Source: Bacteroidota bacterium (GTDB lineage: Bacteria; Bacteroidota; Bacteroidia; B-17B0; Aurantibacillaceae). From it: a stretch of DNA of 64,000 bases. Made by a program: the position numbers and the translations under genes. The notes under the pieces are model-generated. The model did not search any database. It was not told where the DNA came from and was given only the letters and a program-made list of their open reading frames with translations. Shown here one piece after another: positions 40,528 through 49,392 of this stretch (its first letter is position 1; every line of letters begins with the position of its first letter). The stretch spans positions 62,001 through 126,000 of the forward strand of contig CAUJCR010000002.1 in NCBI GenBank assembly GCA_963169355.1, written 5' to 3'.

Positions 40528-41110
40528 TTAACTTCTTATTTAAAAAATCAATTGTAGTTACATCTTCGCTCGCTTCAATCATTTCTATCTTAACTACCGA
40601 AGATACGGTTTTATCAAACATCAAATTTATGGTTTTAAACGTATCTTTCATGTTTTTTACTAAAGGTTTAAGTTCTAACTTATAATATTTTTCATTCTCA
40701 AAATAAGCCGTTTTAAATTTATTTGATTTAAATATAGTGCCTTGAACACAGCTTAACATAATATCATTTATTTCCTTAAAAACCTTATTACTATTCATAT
40801 CATACTTTGTGGTTTTCTTTTCATCTTTTATTAAAATCTTATCCTTATTTATAACAATAAGATACTTAGTTGGTGAATTATATTCCCATCGCAATAAATT
40901 ATCTTTCTTAAAAACAAAATGCCCTTTGCTAACTATCTTCTCAGATAACATACTTAAATTTTTTTCTTGAGTAAAATCCGATTCAATTGAGTTGGTATTT
41001 TTACTCATACTCTCAATTTTTTGTTTAAGTAGTGTGGTATCTTTCACTTGTTTAAAAGACTGCGAAAAACCAATACACGGTAATAAAAGAATAAGCCACA
41101 ATTTATACAT
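40490..41110 (-). CDS. LolA-like outer membrane lipoprotein carrier protein
   Basis: MYKLWLILLLPCIGFSQ signal; SDFTQEKNLSMLSEKIVSKGHFVFKKDNLLRWEYNSPTKYLIVINKDKILI. Likely ATG at 41110, the ORF track extends to 41143. Confidence 0.82.
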   Translation of the reverse strand: MYKLWLILLLPCIGFSQSFKQVKDTTLLKQKIESMSKNTNSIESDFTQEKNLSMLSEKIVSKGHFVFKKDNLLRWEYNSPTKYLIVINKDKILIKDEKKTTKYDMNSNKVFKEINDIMLSCVQGTIFKSNKFKTAYFENEKYYKLELKPLVKNMKDTFKTINLMFDKTVSSVVKIEMIEASEDVTTIDFLNKKLNAAIPQELFIIK

Positions 41111-41188
41111 ACAACAAAAATAACGATTAAATAAGCCTTGCAAAGTGATTATTTGTTAAGAAACATTAATGATTAATACTGCGCCCAA

Positions 41189-41617
41189 TTAGATTAATCC
41201 CCATTTCTTTTTCCATTCTTCCATATAATTTGGCACTGTGATATGCAGTTCTTTTGTGGAAGGCGTCATAAATACTTGGGTGCTTTTGCCTGTACATGCC
41301 ACAAAACCATGTTTAGCACTTGAAATCTTGTATTCAAAAATAAGTTTAGCAGCTGGTGTAGGAATAAATAAGGTTTCAATTACTGCACTATCACCATATT
41401 CTAACACTCTTTTAAAATTAACTTGCAAATCAACAATTGGCACCGCCAAGTTTCCATTCTCAAAAATATCAAGATAGCCTAAACCATATTGTCGCCCGAA
41501 AGCCTCTCGACCATCCTCAAAATACCTCACATAATTACCATGCCACACCACACGTAAAGAATCAACCTCACTGAATTTAATAGGTATTTCTACAATTGAT
41601 TTCAACATAAAATTCAA
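41189..41617 (-). CDS. Acyl-CoA thioesterase (4HBT-like hotdog)
   Basis: IPIKFSEVDSLRVVWHGNYVRYFEDGREAFGRQYGLGY. Confidence 0.88.
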   Translation of the reverse strand: MNFMLKSIVEIPIKFSEVDSLRVVWHGNYVRYFEDGREAFGRQYGLGYLDIFENGNLAVPIVDLQVNFKRVLEYGDSAVIETLFIPTPAAKLIFEYKISSAKHGFVACTGKSTQVFMTPSTKELHITVPNYMEEWKKKWGLI

Positions 41618-41662
41618 ATATACGTATTTAACCCAGAAAAATTTGGAGTTTTATCTTAATTA

Positions 41663-42025
41663 CTATAACGTAGGATAAAAAGCAGAAATAATATGTTCAA
41701 TTTTTGGCTGATTTTCATTTCCTATAATAGAAACGACATCGAACCGAGTTTCCCAAAAAATGTTATTTTCCATTATATAATGTTGAGCTGCTTTTATGAG
41801 GTTTTTTTGTTTGCTTTTGGTTACAAAGTCCATAGGATTTCCAAAAAAATCATCAGCCCTCCACTTTACCTCCACAATCACCAAAGTATTGTTAATACTA
41901 GCAATTATATCTATTTCCAGGTGTTTATGCCGCCAGTTTTTATGAATTATTTGATAGCCATTTTTAACTAAATATGCAACCGCCTCTTCTTCACCTTTTG
42001 TCCCTTTTTCAATATTATTTGGCAT
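41663..42025 (-). CDS. YraN family putative endonuclease
   Basis: GTKGEEEAVAYLVKNGYQIIHKNWRHKHLEIDIIASINNTLVIVEVKWR. Confidence 0.92.
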   Translation of the reverse strand: MPNNIEKGTKGEEEAVAYLVKNGYQIIHKNWRHKHLEIDIIASINNTLVIVEVKWRADDFFGNPMDFVTKSKQKNLIKAAQHYIMENNIFWETRFDVVSIIGNENQPKIEHIISAFYPTL

Positions 42026-42085
42026 AATTTTTATATATTAAAAAATAAGTATTATTTTTAATGTCAAATTTAAACTTTTAAATCA

Positions 42086-42727
42086 ATGAACAAATTTAAA
42101 TTATTATTAGCTGGACTTTCAATATCTGCAATTGGTATTGCGCAATCCTTTGAAGGTAGCATGGAGTTTAAGATGGAAACTTCTAAAGATACCACTACAA
42201 ATATCTATTACATAAAAGGTAATGATGTAAAATTAGACCAAATTGGTAAAAAATCTGGGAAAGTCGAAGGAAGTTTCATATTTAATACCGAAACAAAAGA
42301 GATTCGATTTGTAAATCCTGTGCGTAAAGTTTGGGGAGAGCATAAAAGCGAAACAGCTCCTATTATTAAAGGAACTTGTGAAGTTACAAAAGGCACAAAT
42401 ACTAAAGTTATTCAAGGTGTAAAATGTACTGAGTATATTGTAAAGAACACGGCTGAAAACACCCAAATTACTTACTGGATTGCTTCTGGTAAATATGATT
42501 TTTTTATTCCGGTTGTAAAAATGTGGAATAGAAAAGACAAACAAAGCATCTATTTTAATCAAATTAAAGACTTGCCTAAAGGTTCAATGCCTATGTTATC
42601 AGAAGAAAAATCTTTGTCTGACAATACAATTGTAAGTCGATTAGAGATTTCTAAAATAAACAAAGGCAATATCGATGCTTCTAAATTAAGCGTGCCTGCT
42701 GATTATAAGAAATTTGAGCAACGCTAA
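42086..42727 (+). CDS. DUF4412 domain-containing secreted protein
   Basis: Signal peptide; FEGSMEFKMETSKDTTTNIYYIKGNDVKLD...VIQGVKCTEYIVKN pattern. Confidence 0.7.
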   Translation: MNKFKLLLAGLSISAIGIAQSFEGSMEFKMETSKDTTTNIYYIKGNDVKLDQIGKKSGKVEGSFIFNTETKEIRFVNPVRKVWGEHKSETAPIIKGTCEVTKGTNTKVIQGVKCTEYIVKNTAENTQITYWIASGKYDFFIPVVKMWNRKDKQSIYFNQIKDLPKGSMPMLSEEKSLSDNTIVSRLEISKINKGNIDASKLSVPADYKKFEQR

Positions 42728-42755
42728 TTCGTTCTATTAAAATAGAACCAAAATT

Positions 42756-42786
42756 AAAAACCATCTTTTAGATGGTTTTTTTATGT
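42756..42786 (+). terminator. Rho-independent terminator
   Basis: AAAAACCATCT/AGATGGTTTTT stem with T-tract. Confidence 0.8.
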
Positions 42787-42828
42787 CTTATTTTTTCTTA
42801 AGAACTGATTTAGGTCATTTTAGGTGCT

Positions 42829-42838
42829 GATTATAATC
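42829..42838. promoter_or_regulatory. Candidate CRP/FNR-type operator GAT-TATA-ATC
   Basis: Perfect palindrome GATTATAATC with FNR-like N4 spacing, nested inside inverted repeat AGGTCAT/ATGACCT at 42812-42818/42850-42856. Confidence 0.4.
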
Positions 42839-42864
42839 TTGCAATAATTATGACCTTACTCATA

Positions 42865-42893
42865 TTGTTTAGTGGTTTTTATTTATAATTTTG
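42865..42893 (+). promoter_or_regulatory. Bacteroidota-type promoter (TTG-N18-TAATTTTG) for the cytochrome c-nosZ genes
   Basis: -33 TTG at 42865-42867 and -7 TAATTTTG at 42886-42893, upstream of ATG 42910. Confidence 0.55.
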
Positions 42894-42909
42894 CTAAAAA
42901 TTCTAAAAT

Positions 42910-43407
42910 ATGAAAAAGATAATTGTTATCGCATCATTCTTTGTTTCAGCTTTACTAATTAGCTGTGGCGGAGAAGAAAAACCAGCTGCGCAAGGACAGG
43001 AAGCAGCTACAACTGAGGAACAACCAGCAATGGCGGAAGCAAATCCTGAGTCTTATGACCCTAAAAGAGGTGAAGGTAAATGGACGGCCGAATTACTTGC
43101 ACTTACTGAAACATTAGATGCTGCTAAAGCAGATGCTGGAGAAAAAGCATCAAATGTTAAATGTTCATCTTGTCACAAATATACAGATGAAAGATTAGTA
43201 GGACCAGGTTGGAAAGATGTAACAAAACGTAGAACGCCAGAATGGTTAATGAATTTTATTACTAATCCAGATCCTATGTTAGACAAAGATCCTGAGGCTC
43301 AAGCAATGTTAGAGTTATGTTTAGTGCGTATGCCTAATCAAAATTTAACTGACGACGAAGCAAGAGGGATTTTAGAATTTATGCGTAAAAATGATGGTGT
43401 AAAATAA
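42910..43407 (+). CDS. c-type cytochrome, lipoprotein-like, linked to nosZ
   Basis: Lipobox ALLISCGG; haem motif CSSCH; distal Met candidate VRMPNQ. Confidence 0.9.
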   Translation: MKKIIVIASFFVSALLISCGGEEKPAAQGQEAATTEEQPAMAEANPESYDPKRGEGKWTAELLALTETLDAAKADAGEKASNVKCSSCHKYTDERLVGPGWKDVTKRRTPEWLMNFITNPDPMLDKDPEAQAMLELCLVRMPNQNLTDDEARGILEFMRKNDGVK

Positions 43408-43532
43408 CACCACTTATCTTTACCGATTATCTAACCAGTTGATTATTAAATTACTACGCAATATTAAGTTGCTAGAATGGGATGATTTTGCAGAATTAAA
43501 TCTATATTAAAAATAAAATAACACCATAAACT

Positions 43533-45530
43533 ATGAAAATGACAAGTAAAATATTAACAATTGCAACTGGTGGTGCATTAATTGCCAGTGCCTTACAGTC
43601 GTGTAAACCAAAAGACACCAGTAACGTTGTGTCAGGTAACGCATCTGTAAAAGCTTATGTAGCCCCAGGGAAATTTGACGAGGTTTATAACTTTGTGAGC
43701 GGTGGTTTTAGTGGGCAGATGAGTGTATATGGTATTCCAAGTGGTCGTTTATTCCGTGTAATTCCTGTATTTTCAGTAGATCCTGAAAAAGGATGGGGAT
43801 ATAGCGAAGAAAGTAAGCCCATGTTAAATACCTCTAAAGGATTTATTCCATGGGACGACTTACACCATGTTCAATTATCAAAAACAAATGGTGATGCTGA
43901 TGGTCGTTGGGTATTTGGTAATGCTAACAATACACCACGTATAGCACGTATTAGTTTAAAAACCTATAAAACGGAAGAAATTATTGAGATACCTAATAGT
44001 GCAGGTAACCACTCATCTCCATTCTTAACTGAGAATACAGAATATGTAGTAGCTGGTACTCGTTTTAGCGTTCCTTCAGATAATGTTAATGGCGATGTTC
44101 CTATTAATACCTACAAACAAAACTTCAAAGGTTACTTAAGTTTTATTAGCGTAGGAAAAGAAGATGGGAAAATGGATATAGCCTTTCAATTAGAGTGTCC
44201 AGGAGTTAACTTCGATTTAAGTCGTGCAGGTAAAGGTGTATCACATGGTTGGTTCTTCTTTTCTTGTTATAATACAGAACAAGCTAATACCTTGTTGGAA
44301 GTTAATGCTTCACAAAGAGATAAAGACTTTATTATGGCAGTGAATTGGAAAAAAGCTGAGGAATATATTAAAGCAGGAAAAGGAAGAAAAGAATCTGTAA
44401 AATATGCGCATAATGTGTGGGACGAATCAACCCATACATCAACTTCTGAGATTAAAAATGAAGTTACAGTTTTAAATGTAAAAGATTTTCCAGATATCTG
44501 TTATATGATGCCATGTCCTAAATCTCCACATGGTTGTGATGTAGATCCTACTGGTGAATATATTGTAGGAAGTGGTAAACTTGCCGCATTATTACCAGTA
44601 TTTAGTTATAGCAAAATATTAAAAGCTATTGAATCAAAATCGTTTGATGGAGAATATGAAGGTGTACCAGTTTTAAAATACGAATCAGTGCTTCATGGTG
44701 AGGTTAAGAAACCTGGTTTAGGTCCTCTTCATACTGAGTTTGACGCTAAAGGAAACGCTTATACTTCATTCTTTGTATCGTCTGAAATTGTAAAATGGAA
44801 CGTTAAAGAATTAAAAGTGATTGATAGAGCCCCTACTTTCTATTCAGTTGGTCACTTGTGTACTGTTGAAGGTGATTCTAAAAACCCAACGGGTAAATAC
44901 TTAATTGCATACAACAAAATCACTAAAGATCGTTATTTACCAACTGGTCCAGAATTATGTCAAAGTGCTCAATTATTTGACATCAGTGGAGAAAAAATGG
45001 AGATGATTTTAGATTTCCCAACAATTGGTGAACCTCACTATGCTCAAATGATTTTAGCTGATAAGATTAAAAACAATTCAACTAAAATTTATAAAATTGA
45101 TGAGAACAAACATCCTTACGTAACTAAAGGAGAAAAAGAATCAAAAATTGTGAGAGAAGGTAACAAAGTACATGTGTATATGACTTGCGTACGTTCGCAC
45201 TTTGCTCCAGATAATATCGAAGGTATCAAAATGGGAGATGAAGTATATTTCCATGTAACTAACTTAGAACAAGACTGGGATGTTCCACATGGATTTGCTG
45301 TAAAAGGCGATGCAAATGCTGAACTACTAATTATGCCAGGTGAAACACAAACTTATAAATGGGTTCCAAATGGTGTAGGTATTGTTCCTTTATATTGTAC
45401 TGACTTCTGTAGTGCATTACACCAAGAGATGCAAGGATATGTACGTGTATCTCCTGCTGGTAGCAATGTTCCTTTAACATGGAGTGTTGGTACTAATTTA
45501 CCAAAAGCAGAAGAAACTGCTACTAAGTAA
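43533..45530 (+). CDS. nosZ: Sec-dependent (clade II-type) nitrous-oxide reductase
   Basis: CuA motif CTDFCSALHQEM; CuZ-type His contexts DDLHH, SPHGCDVDP, GPLHTEFD, VGHLCTVEGD, GEPHYAQM; no twin-arginine signal. Confidence 0.97.
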   Translation: MKMTSKILTIATGGALIASALQSCKPKDTSNVVSGNASVKAYVAPGKFDEVYNFVSGGFSGQMSVYGIPSGRLFRVIPVFSVDPEKGWGYSEESKPMLNTSKGFIPWDDLHHVQLSKTNGDADGRWVFGNANNTPRIARISLKTYKTEEIIEIPNSAGNHSSPFLTENTEYVVAGTRFSVPSDNVNGDVPINTYKQNFKGYLSFISVGKEDGKMDIAFQLECPGVNFDLSRAGKGVSHGWFFFSCYNTEQANTLLEVNASQRDKDFIMAVNWKKAEEYIKAGKGRKESVKYAHNVWDESTHTSTSEIKNEVTVLNVKDFPDICYMMPCPKSPHGCDVDPTGEYIVGSGKLAALLPVFSYSKILKAIESKSFDGEYEGVPVLKYESVLHGEVKKPGLGPLHTEFDAKGNAYTSFFVSSEIVKWNVKELKVIDRAPTFYSVGHLCTVEGDSKNPTGKYLIAYNKITKDRYLPTGPELCQSAQLFDISGEKMEMILDFPTIGEPHYAQMILADKIKNNSTKIYKIDENKHPYVTKGEKESKIVREGNKVHVYMTCVRSHFAPDNIEGIKMGDEVYFHVTNLEQDWDVPHGFAVKGDANAELLIMPGETQTYKWVPNGVGIVPLYCTDFCSALHQEMQGYVRVSPAGSNVPLTWSVGTNLPKAEETATK

Positions 45531-45548
45531 GTAATAATTAAAATTTAC

Positions 45549-45587
45549 AAAGGGAGCAGTTTTTTAGAAAATCTGCTCCCTTTTTCT
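45549..45587 (+). terminator. Intra-cluster terminator between nosZ and nosL
   Basis: AAAGGGAGCAG/CTGCTCCCTTT 11-bp stem then T-tract. Confidence 0.8.
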
Positions 45588-45605
45588 TTATATTTAAAAT
45601 TTGAA

Positions 45606-46625
45606 ATGATGAAAAATAAGATTTCGCTATTATCAAGAATATTACTTGTATTGGCCGCTGTTGCACTAGTATATTCCGTATTTGTACCAATTTGGCAAAT
45701 AGATTTAGATGCGCCCCAATATCCTGAAGGATTAGTATTAAAAATTCATGCTGATAAATTAGCTGGAAACGTGGATATTATTAATGGATTAAACCATTAT
45801 ATTGGGATGAAAACATTACACACCGAAGACTTTATTGAATTTAAAGTTTTAAAATATATTATTTTCTTTTTTGCTGGCTTATCTTTACTCACCGCAATTA
45901 TTGGAAACAAAAAGGTGCTTAACTCACTGCTTAGCTTATTTGTACTATTTGGTATTGTAGCAATGGTTGATTTTTGGAAATGGGAATATGACTATGGGCA
46001 TAACCTAGATCCTCATGCTGCTATTATAGTTCCAGGAATGGCTTATCAGCCACCATTAATAGGATTTAAACAACTACTTAATTTTGGAGCTTATTCAATA
46101 CCTGATATTGGAGGGTGGTTGTTTATAGGTAGTGGCTTATTAATGTTAATTGCTGTGATTTTTGAATGGAGAAAATCAGTGAACTTAAAAAAAAGTGGTT
46201 CAACATTAGCTATAGCTAGTTTAATGGTTTCTATTATTGCAACTAGTTGTGGACAATCTGGTCCAGAAAAAATTAATTTAAATAAAGATAATTGCGACAA
46301 CTGTAACATGCCTATCTCCGACATTCGATTTGGATGTGAATTAGTAACTGAAAAAGGCAGAGTCTATAAATTTGACGATGTGTCTTGTATGATAGGCTAT
46401 AGTGCGGAGAATAAAGATAAATTAAATAATGCGCTTTACTATGTTTGCGATTATTTATCGCCACACGAACTTGTTCAAACTAATCAATTAACGTTTATAG
46501 AAGGAGAGGCTGTAAATAGTCCTATGGGAGGAAATGTAGCCTCATTTTCAAATGCTGATAGTGCTAATACCTATAAAACAATTTGGAATGCAGCAGCAAC
46601 TTCGTGGCAGAGCATGAACCAATAA
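45606..46625 (+). CDS. nosL: Membrane protein fused to C-terminal NosL domain
   Basis: Four predicted TM segments, internal lipobox-like MVSIIATSCGQSG, then NosL-like DNCDNCNMPISDIRFGCELVTEKGRVYKFDDVSCMIGY. Confidence 0.85.
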   Translation: MMKNKISLLSRILLVLAAVALVYSVFVPIWQIDLDAPQYPEGLVLKIHADKLAGNVDIINGLNHYIGMKTLHTEDFIEFKVLKYIIFFFAGLSLLTAIIGNKKVLNSLLSLFVLFGIVAMVDFWKWEYDYGHNLDPHAAIIVPGMAYQPPLIGFKQLLNFGAYSIPDIGGWLFIGSGLLMLIAVIFEWRKSVNLKKSGSTLAIASLMVSIIATSCGQSGPEKINLNKDNCDNCNMPISDIRFGCELVTEKGRVYKFDDVSCMIGYSAENKDKLNNALYYVCDYLSPHELVQTNQLTFIEGEAVNSPMGGNVASFSNADSANTYKTIWNAAATSWQSMNQ

Positions 46626-46627
46626 GC

Positions 46628-47863
46628 ATGAAGCAATTCATTCAAATACTCGTTTGTCTTTTTATTAGTTTTCAATATTATGGAAAGCAATTACAGGTTG
46701 GTTTAAATAAAGAATTTACTTCCATAAAAAAAGCAATTGAAGTTGCCGATAACAATGATACTGTTTATGTTTATTCAGGACACTATAAGGAAGGTAATAT
46801 TGTTATAAAGAAATCTATTAAACTAATTGGGAAAGGCTTACCAATTCTTGATGGAGAAAAAAAAGGTGAGGTGCTCTCCATTAAAGCTAATTATGTATTA
46901 GTATCGGGTTTTAAAATACAAAAATCAGGTTTTGCTTCTTTAAACGATCCTTGTGGCGTAAAGGTGTATGATAGTCATCATGTAATCATAGAGCGCAACA
47001 TTTTTGATGATAATTTCTTTGGTATTTACCTACAATATAGCAAACACTGTGTAGTTAAAAATAATAAACTTACTGCTTACGCTGTAGAGGAACAGCAAAT
47101 AGGAAATGGAATTCATTGTTGGAAGAGTGATAGTTTACAAATAATTGGTAATAAAGTAAAAGGGCATCGAGATGGTATTTATTTCGAGTTTGTAACTAAC
47201 TCTGTTATTTGGCGAAATATAGCTACAGATAATATTCGATATGGTTTACATTTTATGTTTTCTCATAGCGATTCTTACATTTCAAATATATTCAGAAATA
47301 ATGGTGCAGGTGTTGCCGTTATGTTTACAAAAGGGGTAAAAATGTTTCATAATACATTTGAAGAAAATTGGGGTGATGCAGCTTATGGCTTAATGTTAAA
47401 AGAAATCTCTGATAGTCATATTATAGGAAATACCTTTAAAAGAAATACAACGGGTATTTACATGGAAGGCACTAATCGCATTTTGGTTGAGAGAAATAAA
47501 TTTGAATCAAATGGCTGGGGAATGAAAGTACAAGCAAGTTGTATGGATAATATTATAACCAATAATAATTTAATAGGAAATACCTTTGACATTAGCACAA
47601 ACGGCAGCTTAGTATTAAACACATTTAACTCGAACTACTGGGACAAATACGAAGGATATGATTTAAACAAAGATAATGTTGGCGATGTACCTTTTCATCC
47701 TTTAAGCATCTTTTCTATCATTGTAGAAAAAAATCCACCTGCTATGTTACTGTTTAGAAGTTTTATGGTTACTTTGCTAGATAAATCTGAGAAGATGATG
47801 CCTAGCCTCACACCCGAAAATTTTATAGATAACACGCCGTTAATGCGTTCTTTAGACTTATGA
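46628..47863 (+). CDS. nosD: Nitrous oxide reductase maturation protein NosD (periplasmic parallel beta-helix)
   Basis: Right-handed beta-helix repeats; NSNYWDKYEGYDLNKDNVGDVPFHP motif. ORF track starts at 46583 but ATG 46628 gives a signal peptide. Confidence 0.93.
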   Translation: MKQFIQILVCLFISFQYYGKQLQVGLNKEFTSIKKAIEVADNNDTVYVYSGHYKEGNIVIKKSIKLIGKGLPILDGEKKGEVLSIKANYVLVSGFKIQKSGFASLNDPCGVKVYDSHHVIIERNIFDDNFFGIYLQYSKHCVVKNNKLTAYAVEEQQIGNGIHCWKSDSLQIIGNKVKGHRDGIYFEFVTNSVIWRNIATDNIRYGLHFMFSHSDSYISNIFRNNGAGVAVMFTKGVKMFHNTFEENWGDAAYGLMLKEISDSHIIGNTFKRNTTGIYMEGTNRILVERNKFESNGWGMKVQASCMDNIITNNNLIGNTFDISTNGSLVLNTFNSNYWDKYEGYDLNKDNVGDVPFHPLSIFSIIVEKNPPAMLLFRSFMVTLLDKSEKMMPSLTPENFIDNTPLMRSLDL

Positions 47864-48573
47864 TTGAGATAACAAATTTACATAAGCATTTTGGGAAACT
47901 TGAAGTTTTAAAAGGGATAAATTTATCTTTTAATAAAGGTGAGTGTATTGCCTTGATAGGTCCTAATGGTTGCGGAAAAACCACTTTAATAAAAAGCATT
48001 TTAGGAATGGTTATTCCTAGCCAAGGAACTATAAAGGTAAAAGGAGAATTAATTTCTAAAAACTACCAATATCGACAACATATTGGGTATATGCCTCAAA
48101 TAGGACGTTATCCTGATAACATGACAATTGGTCAAATAATTGAAATGATAAAAGATATCCGAAAAGAAAATCAGAACTTAGACGAGGAACTTTTACATCA
48201 TTATTTATTACAAGGTATGTTTGATAAACGTATGCGTACTTTATCGGGCGGAACTACTCAGAAAGTAAGTGCAACGCTCGCTTTTCTTTTTAATCCAGAT
48301 ATTTTAATTTTAGACGAGCCCACTGCAGGACTTGATCCTTTAGCTTCTGAAATTCTAAAAGAAAAAATTATTACCGAAAAACAAAAAGGAAAGCTAATTC
48401 TTATCACATCGCACTTACTTAGTGAACTAGATGATTTAATTACACACATCGTTTTTATGCAAGATGGACATTTAAAATTTCATCAATCGGTCTCTGAGTT
48501 AAAAACAAGAACAGGCGAAGAAAGAATTTCAAAGGCTATTGCATCTGTATTGAGAGGAGGTAGCCATGAATAG
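47860..48573 (+). CDS. nosF: ABC transporter ATP-binding protein NosF
   Basis: Walker A IGPNGCGKTTLIKSI, signature LSGGTTQKVS, Walker B ILILDEPTAGLDP; 4-nt overlap with nosD. Confidence 0.93.
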   Translation: MIEITNLHKHFGKLEVLKGINLSFNKGECIALIGPNGCGKTTLIKSILGMVIPSQGTIKVKGELISKNYQYRQHIGYMPQIGRYPDNMTIGQIIEMIKDIRKENQNLDEELLHHYLLQGMFDKRMRTLSGGTTQKVSATLAFLFNPDILILDEPTAGLDPLASEILKEKIITEKQKGKLILITSHLLSELDDLITHIVFMQDGHLKFHQSVSELKTRTGEERISKAIASVLRGGSHE

Positions 48574-49333
48574 AATTATCAAATTTATCATATTAGATAT
48601 TTTAAAGAATAAAATAGTTCTCATCTACACGCTCATACTAGCTGTACTTTCGTGGAGTGTATTTAGCTTAGAAGATAACAGTACAAAGGGTATTCTTACT
48701 TTACTAAATGTGATACTATTAACTGTTCCTTTGGTATCTGTTATATTTTCTACCATTTATCTATATAATAGTTCCGAGTTTATAGAGTTGTTACTTAGCC
48801 AACCCGTAAATAGAGTTAAAATATGGCGCAGTTTATTTTTTGGATTAGTTATTTCCTTAATCCTGTCATTTAGCATTGGAGTAGGTATTCCATTAATGAT
48901 GTATGCGCCAAGTAACGTAGGCTTCATGATGTTGGCTGTTGGAATTTGTATCACTACGGTTTTTGTGGCTATCGCATTTTTTAGCTCAATTATTACACGC
49001 GATAAGGCAAAAGGCATTGGAATTGCCATTATGCTTTGGTTATTCTTTGCCCTTCTTTTTGATGGTATCGTTCTTTTTCTTTTGTTTCAATTAGCAGATT
49101 ATCCAATCGAAAAAATGATGGTCGGAATTACAGCTCTTAATCCAATTGACTTAGCAAGGATTTTAATTTTATTGCATCTTGATGTATCTGCCATGATGGG
49201 TTATACAGGCGCTATATTTAAAGAATTTTTCGGTACATCACTCGGAATTATAGTAGCATTTTTAGTGCTGTTGTTATGGACAGTTACCCCTTACCTTATC
49301 TCTTTAGTAAAGTTTAAAAACAAGGATTTATAA
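48566..49333 (+). CDS. nosY: ABC transporter permease NosY
   Basis: Six hydrophobic segments; overlaps nosF by 8 nt; position in nos cluster. Confidence 0.88.
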   Translation: MNRIIKFIILDILKNKIVLIYTLILAVLSWSVFSLEDNSTKGILTLLNVILLTVPLVSVIFSTIYLYNSSEFIELLLSQPVNRVKIWRSLFFGLVISLILSFSIGVGIPLMMYAPSNVGFMMLAVGICITTVFVAIAFFSSIITRDKAKGIGIAIMLWLFFALLFDGIVLFLLFQLADYPIEKMMVGITALNPIDLARILILLHLDVSAMMGYTGAIFKEFFGTSLGIIVAFLVLLLWTVTPYLISLVKFKNKDL

Positions 49334-49392
49334 GAAGAAATAAGGGGTTGTAAAAATAGCTTGATTAACCCTATTATAAAAAAGATAAGTTT

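Noticed and set aside
42233-42562. 109-aa minus-strand ORF
   Set aside because: Antisense to the DUF4412 gene; no supporting features.
43433-43455. Possible second FNR half-site (TTGATTATTAAATT) upstream of nosZ
   Set aside because: Only one half-site is good and no TAnnTTTG box is correctly placed downstream; too weak to report.
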